Positions 55,221 to 64,000 of a stretch of 64,000 bases of DNA are shown here, piece by piece. Under the pieces are notes generated by a model. That model saw only the letters and a list, made by a program, of their open reading frames with translations. It was not told the origin of the DNA and searched no databases. Origin of the DNA: Hsuehochloa calcarea (Eukaryota; Streptophyta; Magnoliopsida; Poales; Poaceae); assembly GCA_036346395.1 (NCBI GenBank), contig CM070594.1, forward strand, positions 17,889,385 to 17,953,384. Direction: 5' to 3'. Numbering within the stretch: the first letter of the stretch is position 1; each line of letters opens with the position of its first letter. The position numbers and the translations under genes are program-made.

Positions 55221-55351
55221 TGTTACAATACAACTTCTCAGATGTATTAGATCAATACTGTAGTGTATATATACTACAATACAAAACCCTAAGGACTAAT
55301 GGGCCTCATAGCCCATAAATACATATGGGCCATATACACATATACATAACA
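55221..55351 (-). repeat. Short 3' LTR (131 bp) of a copia element
   Basis: Runs TGTTACAATACAAC...TACATAACA. On the minus strand it starts TGTTATGTATATGTG, directly after the RNase H-encoding end of a copia pol, and contains nested gggcc(a/t)tatg phrases. Very short LTRs of this kind occur in Ale-type copia elements. The other LTR is not in the window. Confidence 0.6.
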
Positions 55352-55814
55352 CCCTCCTTCAAACTCAACATGGGTCAGGAGGATCTGAAACATTGAGTTT
55401 GGAGAGATGGAAGCGATGTTGTTCTCGAGTTTGAGCTTTAGTGAAGAAATCAGCAACTTGAATCTCAGAAGGTATATACTGAAGAGCAATAGTCTTCTGT
55501 TGACAATGAGAACGTGTGAAAGATGCATCCACACCAATGTGCTTAGTCACTCATGCTTCATTTGGATCGATGGCAATCAGATAGCACTAGTGTTGTCACG
55601 GGGAGAGATGCAGAGTCTTGCATGATACATCAAGATCGACTAACAACCAACGAAACCAAACAATCTCTGAAGTAGTAGTGGCCAAAGCTCGAAGCTCTGC
55701 CTCAGCACTAGACCGTGAAACTGCAGTCTGTTTCTTGGATTTCCAAGCAATAAGTGAAGATCCAATAAATATGCAATAGCCTGAGACAGATCGTCTATCA
55801 ACAGGATCACTCGC
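55352..55814 (-). pseudogene. Copia RNase H fragment, cut by an assembly gap
   Basis: Minus strand: DPVDRRSVSGYCIFIGSSLI, AWKSKKQTAVSRSSAEAELR, ALATTTSEIVWFRWLL near 55640-55814, then TKHIGVDASFTRSHC and IPSEIQVADFFTKAQTRE near 55400-55550. These are the conserved C-terminal copia RNase H blocks (SRSSAEAE; HI.D..FTR; DIFTK-like). The HID motif is changed to HIGVD, and a frame break near 55590-55630 separates the halves. The upstream portion is lost in the run of N. Confidence 0.85.
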
Positions 55815-55914
55815 NNNNNNNNNNNNNNNNNNNNNNNNNNNNNNNNNNNNNNNNNNNNNNNNNNNNNNNNNNNNNNNNNNNNNNNNNNNNNNNNNNNNNN
55901 NNNNNNNNNNNNNN
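55815..55914. other. Assembly gap (100 N)
   Basis: Exactly 100 unknown bases, the conventional placeholder for a gap of unknown size. The 5' part of the copia element, and possibly host exons, may be missing here. Confidence 0.98.
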
Positions 55915-56470
55915 CCAAGAAGTTCACTAGGGCGAGCACAAGGCAGTGAGACCATACGAAATTTAAGAAAAGATTAAACAGATCCGAGCCCAAAACTTGA
56001 AGGAAACGCGAAAAAAAAATCATAGTGCGCAAAACCCCAAAATAATCTCGATTCCAACAAATCCGACCACACGCATGAAAAAGCATCGAATTGGAAGCAC
56101 CTCAAAGCTCGTCGGGAGGGGGATCTGAAGAAGCCTCAATATCTTCCCTAATCTCACTTGCACTGAACAAATCCAAGCCCGAATCCCAAAATAACCCCAC
56201 AAAAAATTAAAATTCCCAATATGGAGCCCAAAACAGCTAAAAATCTGATGCGACAACAAAATTTGTAGAGATCCCCAGATCTAAGAAAAAAAACCGCGCC
56301 AGCAGTATCTCGTGCCACAAATCCACTTAAAAACCACACCATCACCATAAAATAGAACAAACAAAAGAACCGGAAAATCCCCAAACCAAACCCACCGGGG
56401 AAACACCAAGCAAACCCGAAAACCCACCGAACATCGGGCGCAAGCAACCAAAACGGGGCAGAAATTTCGC
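55915..56470 (-). other. Probable first-intron region of a minus-strand gene
   Basis: Lies downstream (minus sense) of the promoter/leader at 56480-56590. A splice donor-like GAGGTAATG sits near 56475, and the following T/G-rich minus-strand sequence looks like the long first intron common in grass genes. A short open stretch, MVSLPCARPSELL, touches the gap at 55915-55955 on the minus strand; I do not recognise it. Confidence 0.4.
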
Positions 56471-56574
56471 CACATTACCTCACAGAAGGGAGCGGGCCGT
56501 CCAGAGAGAGAGAGAGAGAGAGAGAGAGCGGGGGTGCAAATGAAACGCGAGATTGCGCCCAAGAAAGGGAGCCG

Positions 56575-56582
56575 CTTTTATA
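56575..56582 (-). promoter_or_regulatory. TATA box of a putative minus-strand gene
   Basis: TATAAAAG on the minus strand is followed downstream by a CT-rich leader ((CT)n opposite 56501-56528) and a gtaatg donor-like site near 56475. The upstream side is GC-rich with the motif CGTCCGATGGGG/ggccgtcagatcg. This is the usual layout of a housekeeping-type grass promoter. No coding exon follows in the window because of the gap, and an LTR promoter remnant is possible, since the large LTRs here have the same TATA plus (CT)n layout. Confidence 0.5.
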
Positions 56583-57811
56583 GTGGGTGCGGGGGCTAGG
56601 GCACCGCATCGGACGTCCCAGCCGCGTTCCCTCCAACGCCGCCCGACGACCGCCCCGGGCCGTCAGATCGTCCCCATCGGACGGACGCCCGCCCGCGTCG
56701 GCTTCGAAAACGTCCCGTTGGGGGCTCGGATTTTGAAATTTTTCGGCTGTCCGCTTGCGGGCCGGGGAGGAAATGATGGGTTTACCCCTCGGAACGGAAC
56801 CCAATGCCGATTGTGGTATGACGTAACTGCCCCCGGTGTGCTTGTTTATTTCTGCCAGCTTGTTTGATTCTTTCTCGTGGAAATTTACAGATGCTTTTTT
56901 TAGACCCTTCTGTGGAAATCTACCGATGCATACATACTTACATAGGGTATAGTTTCTATTTACAACACAGGAATTTCGCAGAAATATGCAAAACTCCACC
57001 GAAACAGTTTAGTTTCTGCGTAAATAGAAGGGGGAGGGGGCAGCGTTCCAAACAGAGCCTCAATTTTTAAATTCCGACGTTTGAAACGAGGCCTTATGGC
57101 TTTCTTTTGTTTACCTCGTAGCCGGGAAATATATGTGTTTTTTGCAAACGATGCAAAGGCAACATATTCCTTTGCCCATTGTTTTTCTTTCCACGAAGCA
57201 ATGGCAATGGCCAAGCTCTCAACCATGGAGAGTGAAGTCGACCATGTACGGTTCATATCGTTTTTGAGCAATCAAATCAAATGATGCACGATTGTCAATT
57301 GAGGAAGAGACACTTTATTCATGCTTAGGTGGTGCTCACGCTGCGTGTTACGACACCGCGAAGAGATGTGGCAGATGCAAGAACAAAGTGGCAACACCAG
57401 CACGGGGGAAATGATACATAGTGTCCACCCACTTTGTGCTAGCAATAGCAATAGCATTAGCGTTGGGCAATTAACGTCTTGTAGTTTATTTCAAATAGGC
57501 GTGCTCGTATGCTCGATATACTATAAAGTACATTTTATGCGACGTGCAACACACGATTCGCTGTGGGGTAGATTTTATGTATATATTATATCTTAATATG
57601 TTTTGAAAGTTGCAAGGCCCCGTTTAGAACATGGGAATTCTAGAGAGATTTTGAAGGCACTAGATGCAAAAGGCCTCACACGTGATTTAAAGAGTTTTTT
57701 TTTTTTGCGCATTTCGGTATTTTTGACATGTGAATTAGCAATTTTAGCTTTATGTGCGCATCAAATACAAAAAAAATGGCACTGCAGGGGCGCACGAACA
57801 CGATACGTGTC

Positions 57812-57961
57812 GAGTCAGTGCCTCTGGGAGCATGATTTGCCAAGTAAGTTCCCTTAGAGGTATGACTTGCCTATTCAGTGCCTTTGGGGACATGACTTGC
57901 CTTGCGCGTGCCCCTGGGGTGGATCTCGTCTGGTCAGTGTGCCACTAGGGGCATAGACAAG
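57812..57961. repeat. Degenerate 30-bp tandem repeat, five units
   Basis: Successive units start at about 57811, 57841, 57871, 57901 and 57931, close to exactly 30 bp apart. Each carries a version of (t)cagtgcct(c/t)tgggg followed by catgacttgc. Divergence is moderate. 30 bp equals ten codons, but frames across the array contain stops. Confidence 0.8.
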
Positions 57962-58070
57962 TGTATTTCATGTCGAAAAAATGTAATGAAAATTCTGTCA
58001 TTTCATATGGTAATAGAGCGCATGATAATATAGTGAAATGACATCATCGATACATACGCATAGCCCATAT

Positions 58071-58105
58071 GTAATTACGTCGTATAATGTATACGACATA
58101 ATTAC
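58071..58105. repeat. Inverted repeat (16-bp arms, 3-bp loop)
   Basis: gtaattacgtcgtata (58071-58086) and tatacgacataattac (58090-58105) are inverted copies with one mismatch around the loop atg. A wider inverted pair, gtcatttca and tgaaatgac, lies 25-80 bp to the left (about 57998-58042). It may be the core of a small foldback element. Confidence 0.8.
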
Positions 58106-58599
58106 ACACGAGCTACAATAGAATTTTTTTTTTAATAAAGATTGTCACCATGAAAATAATTCTGTCATCATTTGAATTAGCGATAAGAGGTGGAAATTGA
58201 AATTAAATTATATAGATATGTTGGCAATATCTTTAAGTGTCCGCGCAACCGATCATTTTTTAAAATATAAGGAAATATGAAGTAGGGAACAATTTAGAAG
58301 CTTTGGTCCGACAAAACATATTTGCAATGCGATTTCAATGCTTGCGATAGAAAAATAACCCCTTCAAGCTTAAATTAACAAAAAAAGGAATGCAAGTTCA
58401 GCGGCGCAATAACAAAAGTACTGAAGTACCATTTTATAATGCAATTGTCCCTTTGCTGAACCGATTTATTTGAGAGTCAAAACGAAATATTAGAGAGAAT
58501 GACATGGGGAGGAAGTGATGGATGGCGATGGGGAATCCAGGGCAAGGAGGGCCACGTAGAGCGCCTGGGCGCACTACTACAAAAGAGGCTATAGCAGAC

Positions 58600-58830
58600 G
58601 GCCCATCACAGACGGTTCCTTTGGAACCGTCTGTATTGGTCTGTCTGCTTTGTTTTGGCGAAGAAGTTTATCACAGACGGTTGTTATTGTGAACCGTCTG
58701 CGTGATAGTAATTATCGCGCGGTTCCCAAATAATAACTGCTCAGTAATATCACTGATTTGCTATATTTCGCAACCGCTGCGTGATAGATTATTATCGCTG
58801 CACGTTACTCAAATAGAACCGCTGCGTGAT
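58600..58830. repeat. Left subterminal repeat array of the CACTA element (outer part)
   Basis: Several copies of (a)cagacggtt..ttt..aaccgtctg, some as immediate inverted pairs. A later group has the variant aaccgctgcgtgat. A TATA-like catataaattg follows at about 58840. Confidence 0.8.
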
Positions 58831-59960
58831 TTCTCGTGCTTCATATAAATTGAGCCGAGACATCCTCACCGCACTTGCCGTTGTGTCTACCGCTCCAGCG
58901 CCACTTCCCACGCCTCTAGCTCCTCCAACTGCGGCTCCTCCTCTAATCTGGTATGAGCTTGGAGATGCTTGTGGACTTGGCATTGTATTGTGTGTTAATG
59001 CATTGACTAAAAGAAAGGAGAAAAGATAGTGTAGATGCTAATCATGAATATTGAGAATGGTGTTGTTACTATTGATTTATTACATACTTGTTGAGTCTTG
59101 GACTTATGCACCCTTGTTTTTTTTTTGCTATTTCTAGGTGATCTTTGAGGATGACACAAAGATTTAGCACATGATCGATCTTGCAATCACAATGTTGGAA
59201 TAAATAATATTAGCCACAAATCTTAGTTTTGAATAATGGTTTCCTTATAAGTAATGAACTAAAATTTGACTTAGGAGTGGTAACTTAATAAAATTGAATT
59301 AGGTCTAATAATCACTAAAATTTGAGTTAGGATAATTAATTGGCTTAAAAAAATAAATTTTACACACCAGTTCACAGTACGGTGGGGTTTGGGTCAAGCA
59401 ATATTGCATTTACGGTTCTGGTATTTTAATTAAGAATTTACTCTATTGTAATTAACTAATTTATTCCATTGTCATGTGTTAATGTGTTATGGACTTATGA
59501 TCTTTAAATTGATGACAATGTGGATGTTCCTTGGTTCGAGTGATACAATGACTACGTGATTGTAGATATCACATTTCTTTCTTTTATTCTTTTCATCCAC
59601 GTCAGTTTAAATCCTACGTAGCAGAGTCTATAGACAGATAATGTAAATTTATTGTACATGATCTAAGTCTAGCATAATTTTATTGGTTAGAGGTTGCCTC
59701 TAGCCTTAGAGGCAATGCCAAGTAAATTTGCTTGGAGGCTATAGTGCGCAGTGTATGGATATTTTTATCCATGATATTTCTATCCATATAATTTTCTTGT
59801 GGTAAATCTAAATATTTTTTCTGGAAATCAATGGTCAAGTTCATTGCACACATTCTAAAACGGCGTCTATTTAAGAACAGATGGAGTATAAGATATAAAA
59901 GATTTCAAGCTTTGCCTCATCAACTTGTGCAAGAGGTTAAAAAAACTTCCTGTGTCCTCG
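58831..59960. other. CACTA interior between two repeat arrays
   Basis: 58850-59030 holds a Pro/Ala-rich frame (APAPLPTPLAPPTAAPP) that could be a small exon but has no recognisable family. The rest is AT-rich without coding sense. Because repeat arrays lie on both sides, this 1.1 kb may be an insertion into the subterminal region. Confidence 0.4.
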
Positions 59961-60200
59961 AGATAAGTAATCACAGACGGTTCCTCAAAGAACCGCCTCA
60001 GATGTAACCGCTTCTTTGAACCTTATAAAAACAACATCACAGCGGTTCTTTGAGGGAACTGCCTGCGGATGTTTGAATATCATGACGGTTCTTTCAGGGA
60101 ACCGCTCGCGATAATCAAACATCCTGCACGGTTCTTTGAAGGAACCGTCAGGATTATATCACAGAGACGGTTCCTCAAAGAACCGCTCGTGATGTTGTTT
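59960..60200. repeat. Second subterminal-like repeat array of the CACTA element
   Basis: Copies of cggttc(c/t)t(c/t)(a/t)(a/g)aga/gaaccg occur at about 59970, 60040, 60075, 60127 and 60165, many as inverted pairs. The array ends just upstream of a GC-rich exon-like segment (60224-60401, ending in gggtaagttc). Confidence 0.75.
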
Positions 60201-60223
60201 TTTATAAGAAGAACCGATAGGTT

Positions 60224-60718
60224 TTGCTCTTAACCCTATCGGTCCCCGACCTGCGCCGCCTCCGAACCCGCGCCTCCTCCACCGAATCGCGCCTCCTCTC
60301 AGAACTCCTTCCCGACCCCGCCCTCCTCCCCGACCCTGCGCCTCCCGACCCGCCTCCTCCTCCAACAAGACGCCTCGGGCCACCTCACCACCGCCACTGC
60401 CGGGTAAGTTCCCTAGCTTTCCTCATGCCCATGCGCGCCTCCATTTTCCTCCCATCCCACTCCGGAGCCGCCGCACTGCTTCTCCATGGCCGGCCGCGCA
60501 TGCACCGCCCGCCACTCCCTACTGCCTTGGTTGCTACCACCACCCCTTGGATCGCCTTCCCTCCATGGTTCCATTTTTGTTGCTCCTGGCCACCGTCATC
60601 CGCTCAATCGCCGGCGACGAGCCATGCCCCCAAGCTGGCCGCAGCTCCCCTGTTCTGTGTTCTCTGTGTATGTATGTATCTCTGTGTGTGTGTTCGATAT
60701 AAGGTTAACTGGCAGTAA
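60224..60718 (+). pseudogene. GC-rich 5' exon-like segment of the CACTA cargo gene
   Basis: A Pro/Arg/Leu-rich frame (RLRTRASSTESRLLSELLPD and a PDPPPPPTRR run) leads to a splice donor-like gggtaagttcc at 60400-60410. It is a plausible first exon of the gene whose later exons are at 61489-63160, but I recognise no domain. Sequence from 60410 to 60718 is probably intron with a (TG)n-like run near 60665-60690. Confidence 0.35.
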
Positions 60719-60739
60719 GTCCTCCCCTAGTAAGTAATT

Positions 60740-61488
60740 TAGGGTTAAGTGGCAAGGATTCTAAGGATGTTAGTAAATAAACATAGGATCCTTTGTGTCA
60801 TTGACAATACATCCAGTGTAGGTTTAACTAATGGGCAATTTATCAGGATAAGTTCAAGTAATTAGAGGCTAATTAGATTGCCTTTAGCTGCTAAACTCAA
60901 AGAACAATGATTTAAGGATTTAGTAACAGATCATATAGAGTGTAGTTGTCCCAAATAACATGCAAACCCTAGGGCATTGCTAACATAATAATAATTGCAA
61001 TAGTTATAACTTAATCGATTAGAGATGATTGGTGTGACCTTGTATGAAAATATTAATTGTTGGAGAGAGTTCACGAACCCAGAACTTTGTCTCTATTAAC
61101 ACTTAGCTATGCACACAGTAGATCATGATCAGTGGGCCTTAGCTTGTTATGTCCCACAAAGTACTTTCAATATATAAGATGCATAGCATTGTGTCCCACA
61201 TTATCGGATGCTTAGTAAGATAACTAAGTCGATTAAAGCAGTAGTTTAGTTAAGTTAATTAGTGCGTCATGCTATGCTGCGAGGTGTGAATAGAAGTTTT
61301 ATCGAGCCAGAGCTCAAATCGATTAATGCATAATTGTTATAGTATAGTCTTATATCCGGATTGCCCTAGTGAGCAATTAACCGTAGCCAGATAATGTTAG
61401 TAACAAATAAGTGTATGTCCTTGACGCATTGTAACCAAACAATAATAAACAGTAATAATAACTAGTTATAGATATCCAAACAATAATT
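60740..61488. other. CACTA interior, intron-like
   Basis: AT-rich sequence with stops in every frame and no recognisable element or repeat. It sits between exon-like segments of the cargo gene and is probably intronic. Confidence 0.45.
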
Positions 61489-63161
61489 GTGTATCGTTTT
61501 GTAGGAGCCGACTTACTGCAAGCTCAAGCGAGGTTAGTTGGGTCCATTCCTATTGAGGTTTGGGCGGGGATGGTGCATCCATACCGGGAAGGAGCAAGGC
61601 AAAGACGGTGTCCGGTGGCGCATGGTTACGCAAGGGTGGAGGTGGACATGGTACATCAACATTTCATGGCCGTCCTACCGACATTTGCCCGAACGAAGAG
61701 ATCACAACACTAGGGGATGTCGTGTACGCTTTATCCAATGGCCCAAGACGGACATCGTCCCGGACCCAGCAGAAGGCCGCAATCTCGACAGACCATTCCT
61801 CTCCAACGGACCCTCCATGACTCCACCTCATATTTCGCCTCGAAGGCCACCTCATCGGTTCCCGTGGAGAAGACGCCAGAAGGAACAAAAAGCGTCCCAC
61901 CGTACGGTTCCGAAGTCGTCTCGCAGAAGACGCCGCCAATCGTTAAGGCCAAATCGAAATCGACGAACATTAAGCGCCTCCCAAGTCCCGAAGCACGGAA
62001 GTACTCCATCGGAAAACCGCTGTGCCCTAACGCACAATTAGCCCGCTTTGATTTGCTTGTCGCTTTGCATGCTCGGTACCGCGAATACCGCAAATAAGGG
62101 TGCGATCTTCGAATCACCGTCGCATACAAGGATGAGCATTTCTTCAACGGTAGCAACTTCGTGGTGGGCTTCAACGACTTATTCAACCTATTCAATCTCG
62201 AAGCCCTCGACGCCGCTTCTACGATGTTGGACAATCGTAGTGTGTACAATCAAGTTCTACATTCATGTAATACCGATAAATATCGCAACTCATTGCTTAT
62301 GTATAGATACATGATGAAATATGCCCGAAGGGCGAGAACCGTGGTTTCCTCGACCCACACGTGGTATCTATGCAAACCATCGAAGGCACGCGACCTTCGT
62401 CCCGTAACTACATAACGGGCGATTGCTTCTTCGGACTCGCAAGGACTACATCTTGGTGCCCTACAACCGTGGGTAAGTGCTTCACTATTTGCTATTCAAA
62501 TTTCATTTGTACTTAGGTTTAATAGTTATAGCGACATACATGAGTAGGTACCACTGGATCCTTTTAGCCATTATACCCAGGAGGAATACTGTGATATATC
62601 TTGATTCCCTAGTTAGAAACGATCACGACTTCAGCATTCTGCAAGGAATACTCGACAAGTATGATCATTTCCTCCATACACAACTCTATTGTAGTCTTCC
62701 TTCGTTTGAAATACCCGAGGATAACTTTTTTCAATTATGTAGTTCGCTCATCTCCTATGTTAGCCAACAAGGAAGATACAAAGGATCCAAATACCAACTA
62801 ACACACAGACAAAATTTCCGATGACGCTACAACACAACAATCCTATATATATCATACTTCATAAAAATGTGTTTTCAACTGACTATACGTATATATGTAA
62901 TTCTATTTTTGCAGTACCGCCAGCAAAAAAAATGATGAGCTATGTGCATTCTACGTTTGCCATCATATGCAGCAAATCATTAGTGCTAAGATGAAGAATC
63001 CGGAGGTTTGTCAATCTCAAATAATTTTTTGTAATTGTAAATTCAAATATATATCCTTACCATTTTTTCTTGACCTAGCGGCAGGGTTTGATAATAGATT
63101 TACATGGACTCGTTATGCAAGAGCTCGTGGAAGTTCGAGGCGCTATGCACCTTTATCATGA
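61489..63161 (+). pseudogene. Ulp1/C48-like cysteine protease gene in the CACTA element
   Basis: Broken plus-strand exons. The first part (61500-62100) is basic and low in recognisable motifs. 62110-62420 gives EHFFNGSNFVVGFNDLFNLF and then a TTWYLCKP-like end, resembling the domain that precedes the protease in CACTA-borne Ulp1 genes. The protease core follows: YHWILLAIIPRRNTVIYLDS, with the catalytic His at 62552-62554 and Asp at 62603-62605. After an intron (acceptor tttttgcag at about 62913) comes ELCAFYVCHHM with Cys at 62943-62945. These match the H-D-C order of C48 de-sumoylating-type proteases, with CAFYVC in place of the usual CGFYVC. Frame changes and stops are present. The role in the element is unknown. 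Confidence 0.6.
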
Positions 63162-63425
63162 CGTAAATAGTTGACAAAGGAGAGTTTCACTCCATCGCCG
63201 ACCCGCAGATTCACGCAAACAATTGACTTAATTGTAATCCAATTGTACAACTATAGCGAAAATACTTCAACAAATTCGATCTTTATTAATTTATTTTGAG
63301 TAATGATCAATTTGAGTTGTCAACAATTGATTATCTGCGATGTATCATTTTTTTTGTACATGCTTGTTTTCGAGGCGTGGCTAGCAATTCCGAGGTGGCC
63401 AAAAACAACAAACAATGTAGCTATG
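63162..63425. other. CACTA interior downstream of the protease gene
   Basis: AT-rich. One short frame continues to 63542 only by running into the repeat array. Probably 3' untranslated sequence of the cargo gene. Confidence 0.4.
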
Positions 63426-63429
63426 ATCG

Positions 63430-63840
63430 CCACTACCACAGACGGTTTTATGTTGAAACCGCTGCATGAAGGCTATTACCACAGACGGTTTTATGTTGAA
63501 ACCGTGCGTGAAGGCTATTACCACGAGACGGTTTCAACATAAAACCGCCCGTGATAAGTGCTTATCACGAGACGGTTTTAGTAAACCGTCGTGATATTTC
63601 TAGTATCACGACGGTTTTAAAAGTAAACCGCCTGTGATACTAGAAATATCACGACGGTTTTAAAGTAAACCGTCTCGTGATAACCACTTATCACGACGGT
63701 TTAGAATCGAAACCGCTGCGTGATAATAGTCTCACGACGGTTTTGAACCGCTGTGATAATCGCTGTTATCACAGACGAACAAATATAGACGGTTCGGAAA
63801 CCGTCTGTGATGACGGTTCCGAACCGTCTGTGATGACGTG
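63430..63840. repeat. Right subterminal repeat array of the CACTA element
   Basis: About 400 bp made almost entirely of hairpin-capable units: a(c)agacggttt..aaaccg, with spacers such as gtgata..tatcac, so that neighbouring units are themselves inverted. Roughly a dozen half-sites can be counted. The last two are perfect agacggttcggaaaccgtct-like palindromes next to the terminus. Confidence 0.85.
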
Positions 63841-63853
63841 TTCTGTAGTAGTG

Positions 63854-64000
63854 GCGAGGTCTGGGCGACGAGGGACCAGCAGAGCCGGGCGGCCAGGCAA
63901 CATGCGGCTAGTCTGGGCGTTGGGCGTACGGAGGAGGCTTCTCCGGGCGACACTTGTGCAGACACGGCTTCTCAAGGTGACACCCGTGCGGTCCGAGCAG
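63854..64000. other. GC-rich flank of the CACTA element
   Basis: GC-rich sequence continuing the flank seen at 58500-58571. Short frames on both strands; no gene recognised. It is cut by the window end. Confidence 0.4.

Larger units (their letters stand above)
56840..58571. other. Spacer with small repeats, no gene
   Basis: No coding region supported. Terminal-repeat-like phrases of small DNA elements occur (ccaaacagagcc near 57050; aaggccccgtttagaac near 57614) but complete elements could not be delimited. A 30-bp tandem repeat (57812-57961) and a hairpin (58071-58105) are annotated separately. Confidence 0.5.
58572..63853 (+). mobile_element. CACTA (En/Spm-type) DNA transposon, complete
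   Basis: Ends are CACTACTACAAAAGAGGC and, on the opposite strand, CACTACTACAGAACACG. A 3-bp duplication GCG flanks it (58569-58571, 63854-63856). Both subterminal regions are packed with short direct and inverted copies of acagacggtt/aaccgtctgt, the usual binding-site arrays of CACTA transposases. At 5282 bp it lacks a recognisable TNP2-type transposase and so is probably non-autonomous. It carries plus-strand gene remnants, including a Ulp1-like protease (61489-63160). Confidence 0.92.

Noticed and set aside
56553..56867. Plus-strand frame of 104 residues
   Set aside because: Overlaps a promoter/leader region read on the other strand. Composition-driven, without a recognisable domain.

Overview
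The window is nuclear DNA of a flowering plant, almost certainly a grass. The evidence is the set of element families: chromodomain Ty3/gypsy elements with roughly 3 kb LTRs, a Tat-type gypsy element with an antisense gene, Tourist-type MITEs with TAA/TTA target sites, and a CACTA transposon ending in CACTACTACA. GC-rich first exons and (GA)n 5' leaders point the same way. No bacterial-type operons, rRNA, tRNA or CRISPR array were seen. Only one recognisable host gene is present, and it is incomplete.

Left part (1-4618): a decayed plant-mobile-domain gene on the minus strand, an AT-rich stretch holding about four diverged units of about 300 bp, an intact Tourist-like MITE (2738-3120, TSD TAA), and what looks like the left end of a second, larger PIF-like element followed by GC-rich captured-looking DNA.

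Central part (4619-46826): a nested block of LTR retrotransposons. The outermost is a minus-strand chromodomain gypsy element (Tekay/Del-like, TSD TCTTT). It is split by three full-length insertions: a minus-strand Tat-type gypsy element (5933-22391, near-perfect TSD), a minus-strand Ty1/copia element (23227-31560, TSD GCAAT, both LTRs 1627 bp) and a plus-strand gag-only copia-like element (33765-42019, TSD TGTTC). The Tat element is itself split by two solo LTRs (7810-10117, TSD CTTCG; 10823-13914, TSD TTTCC). Removing the insertions leaves about 9.1 kb of the outer element, whose 3' LTR has lost about 2.5 kb. The whole block may sit inside one PIF-like DNA element (3939-48655), giving four levels of nesting.

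Right part (46827-64000): repeat-rich spacer, then the first three exons of a plastid-targeted cyclophilin (49419-50115, plus strand). Its third intron is entered by a 3.6 kb solo LTR (50511-54109, TSD GTTTA). The remaining cyclophilin exons were not found. Next come a short-LTR copia 3' end cut by a 100-N assembly gap, a probable minus-strand promoter with first untranslated exon (about 56480-56590), a 30-bp-period tandem repeat, and a complete CACTA transposon (58572-63853, TSD GCG) that carries a Ulp1/C48-like protease gene.

Coding regions of the mobile elements are nearly all broken by stops and frameshifts. They are annotated as pseudogenes by domain; no joined protein is given. Lineage names are recognition from motifs, not from searches.
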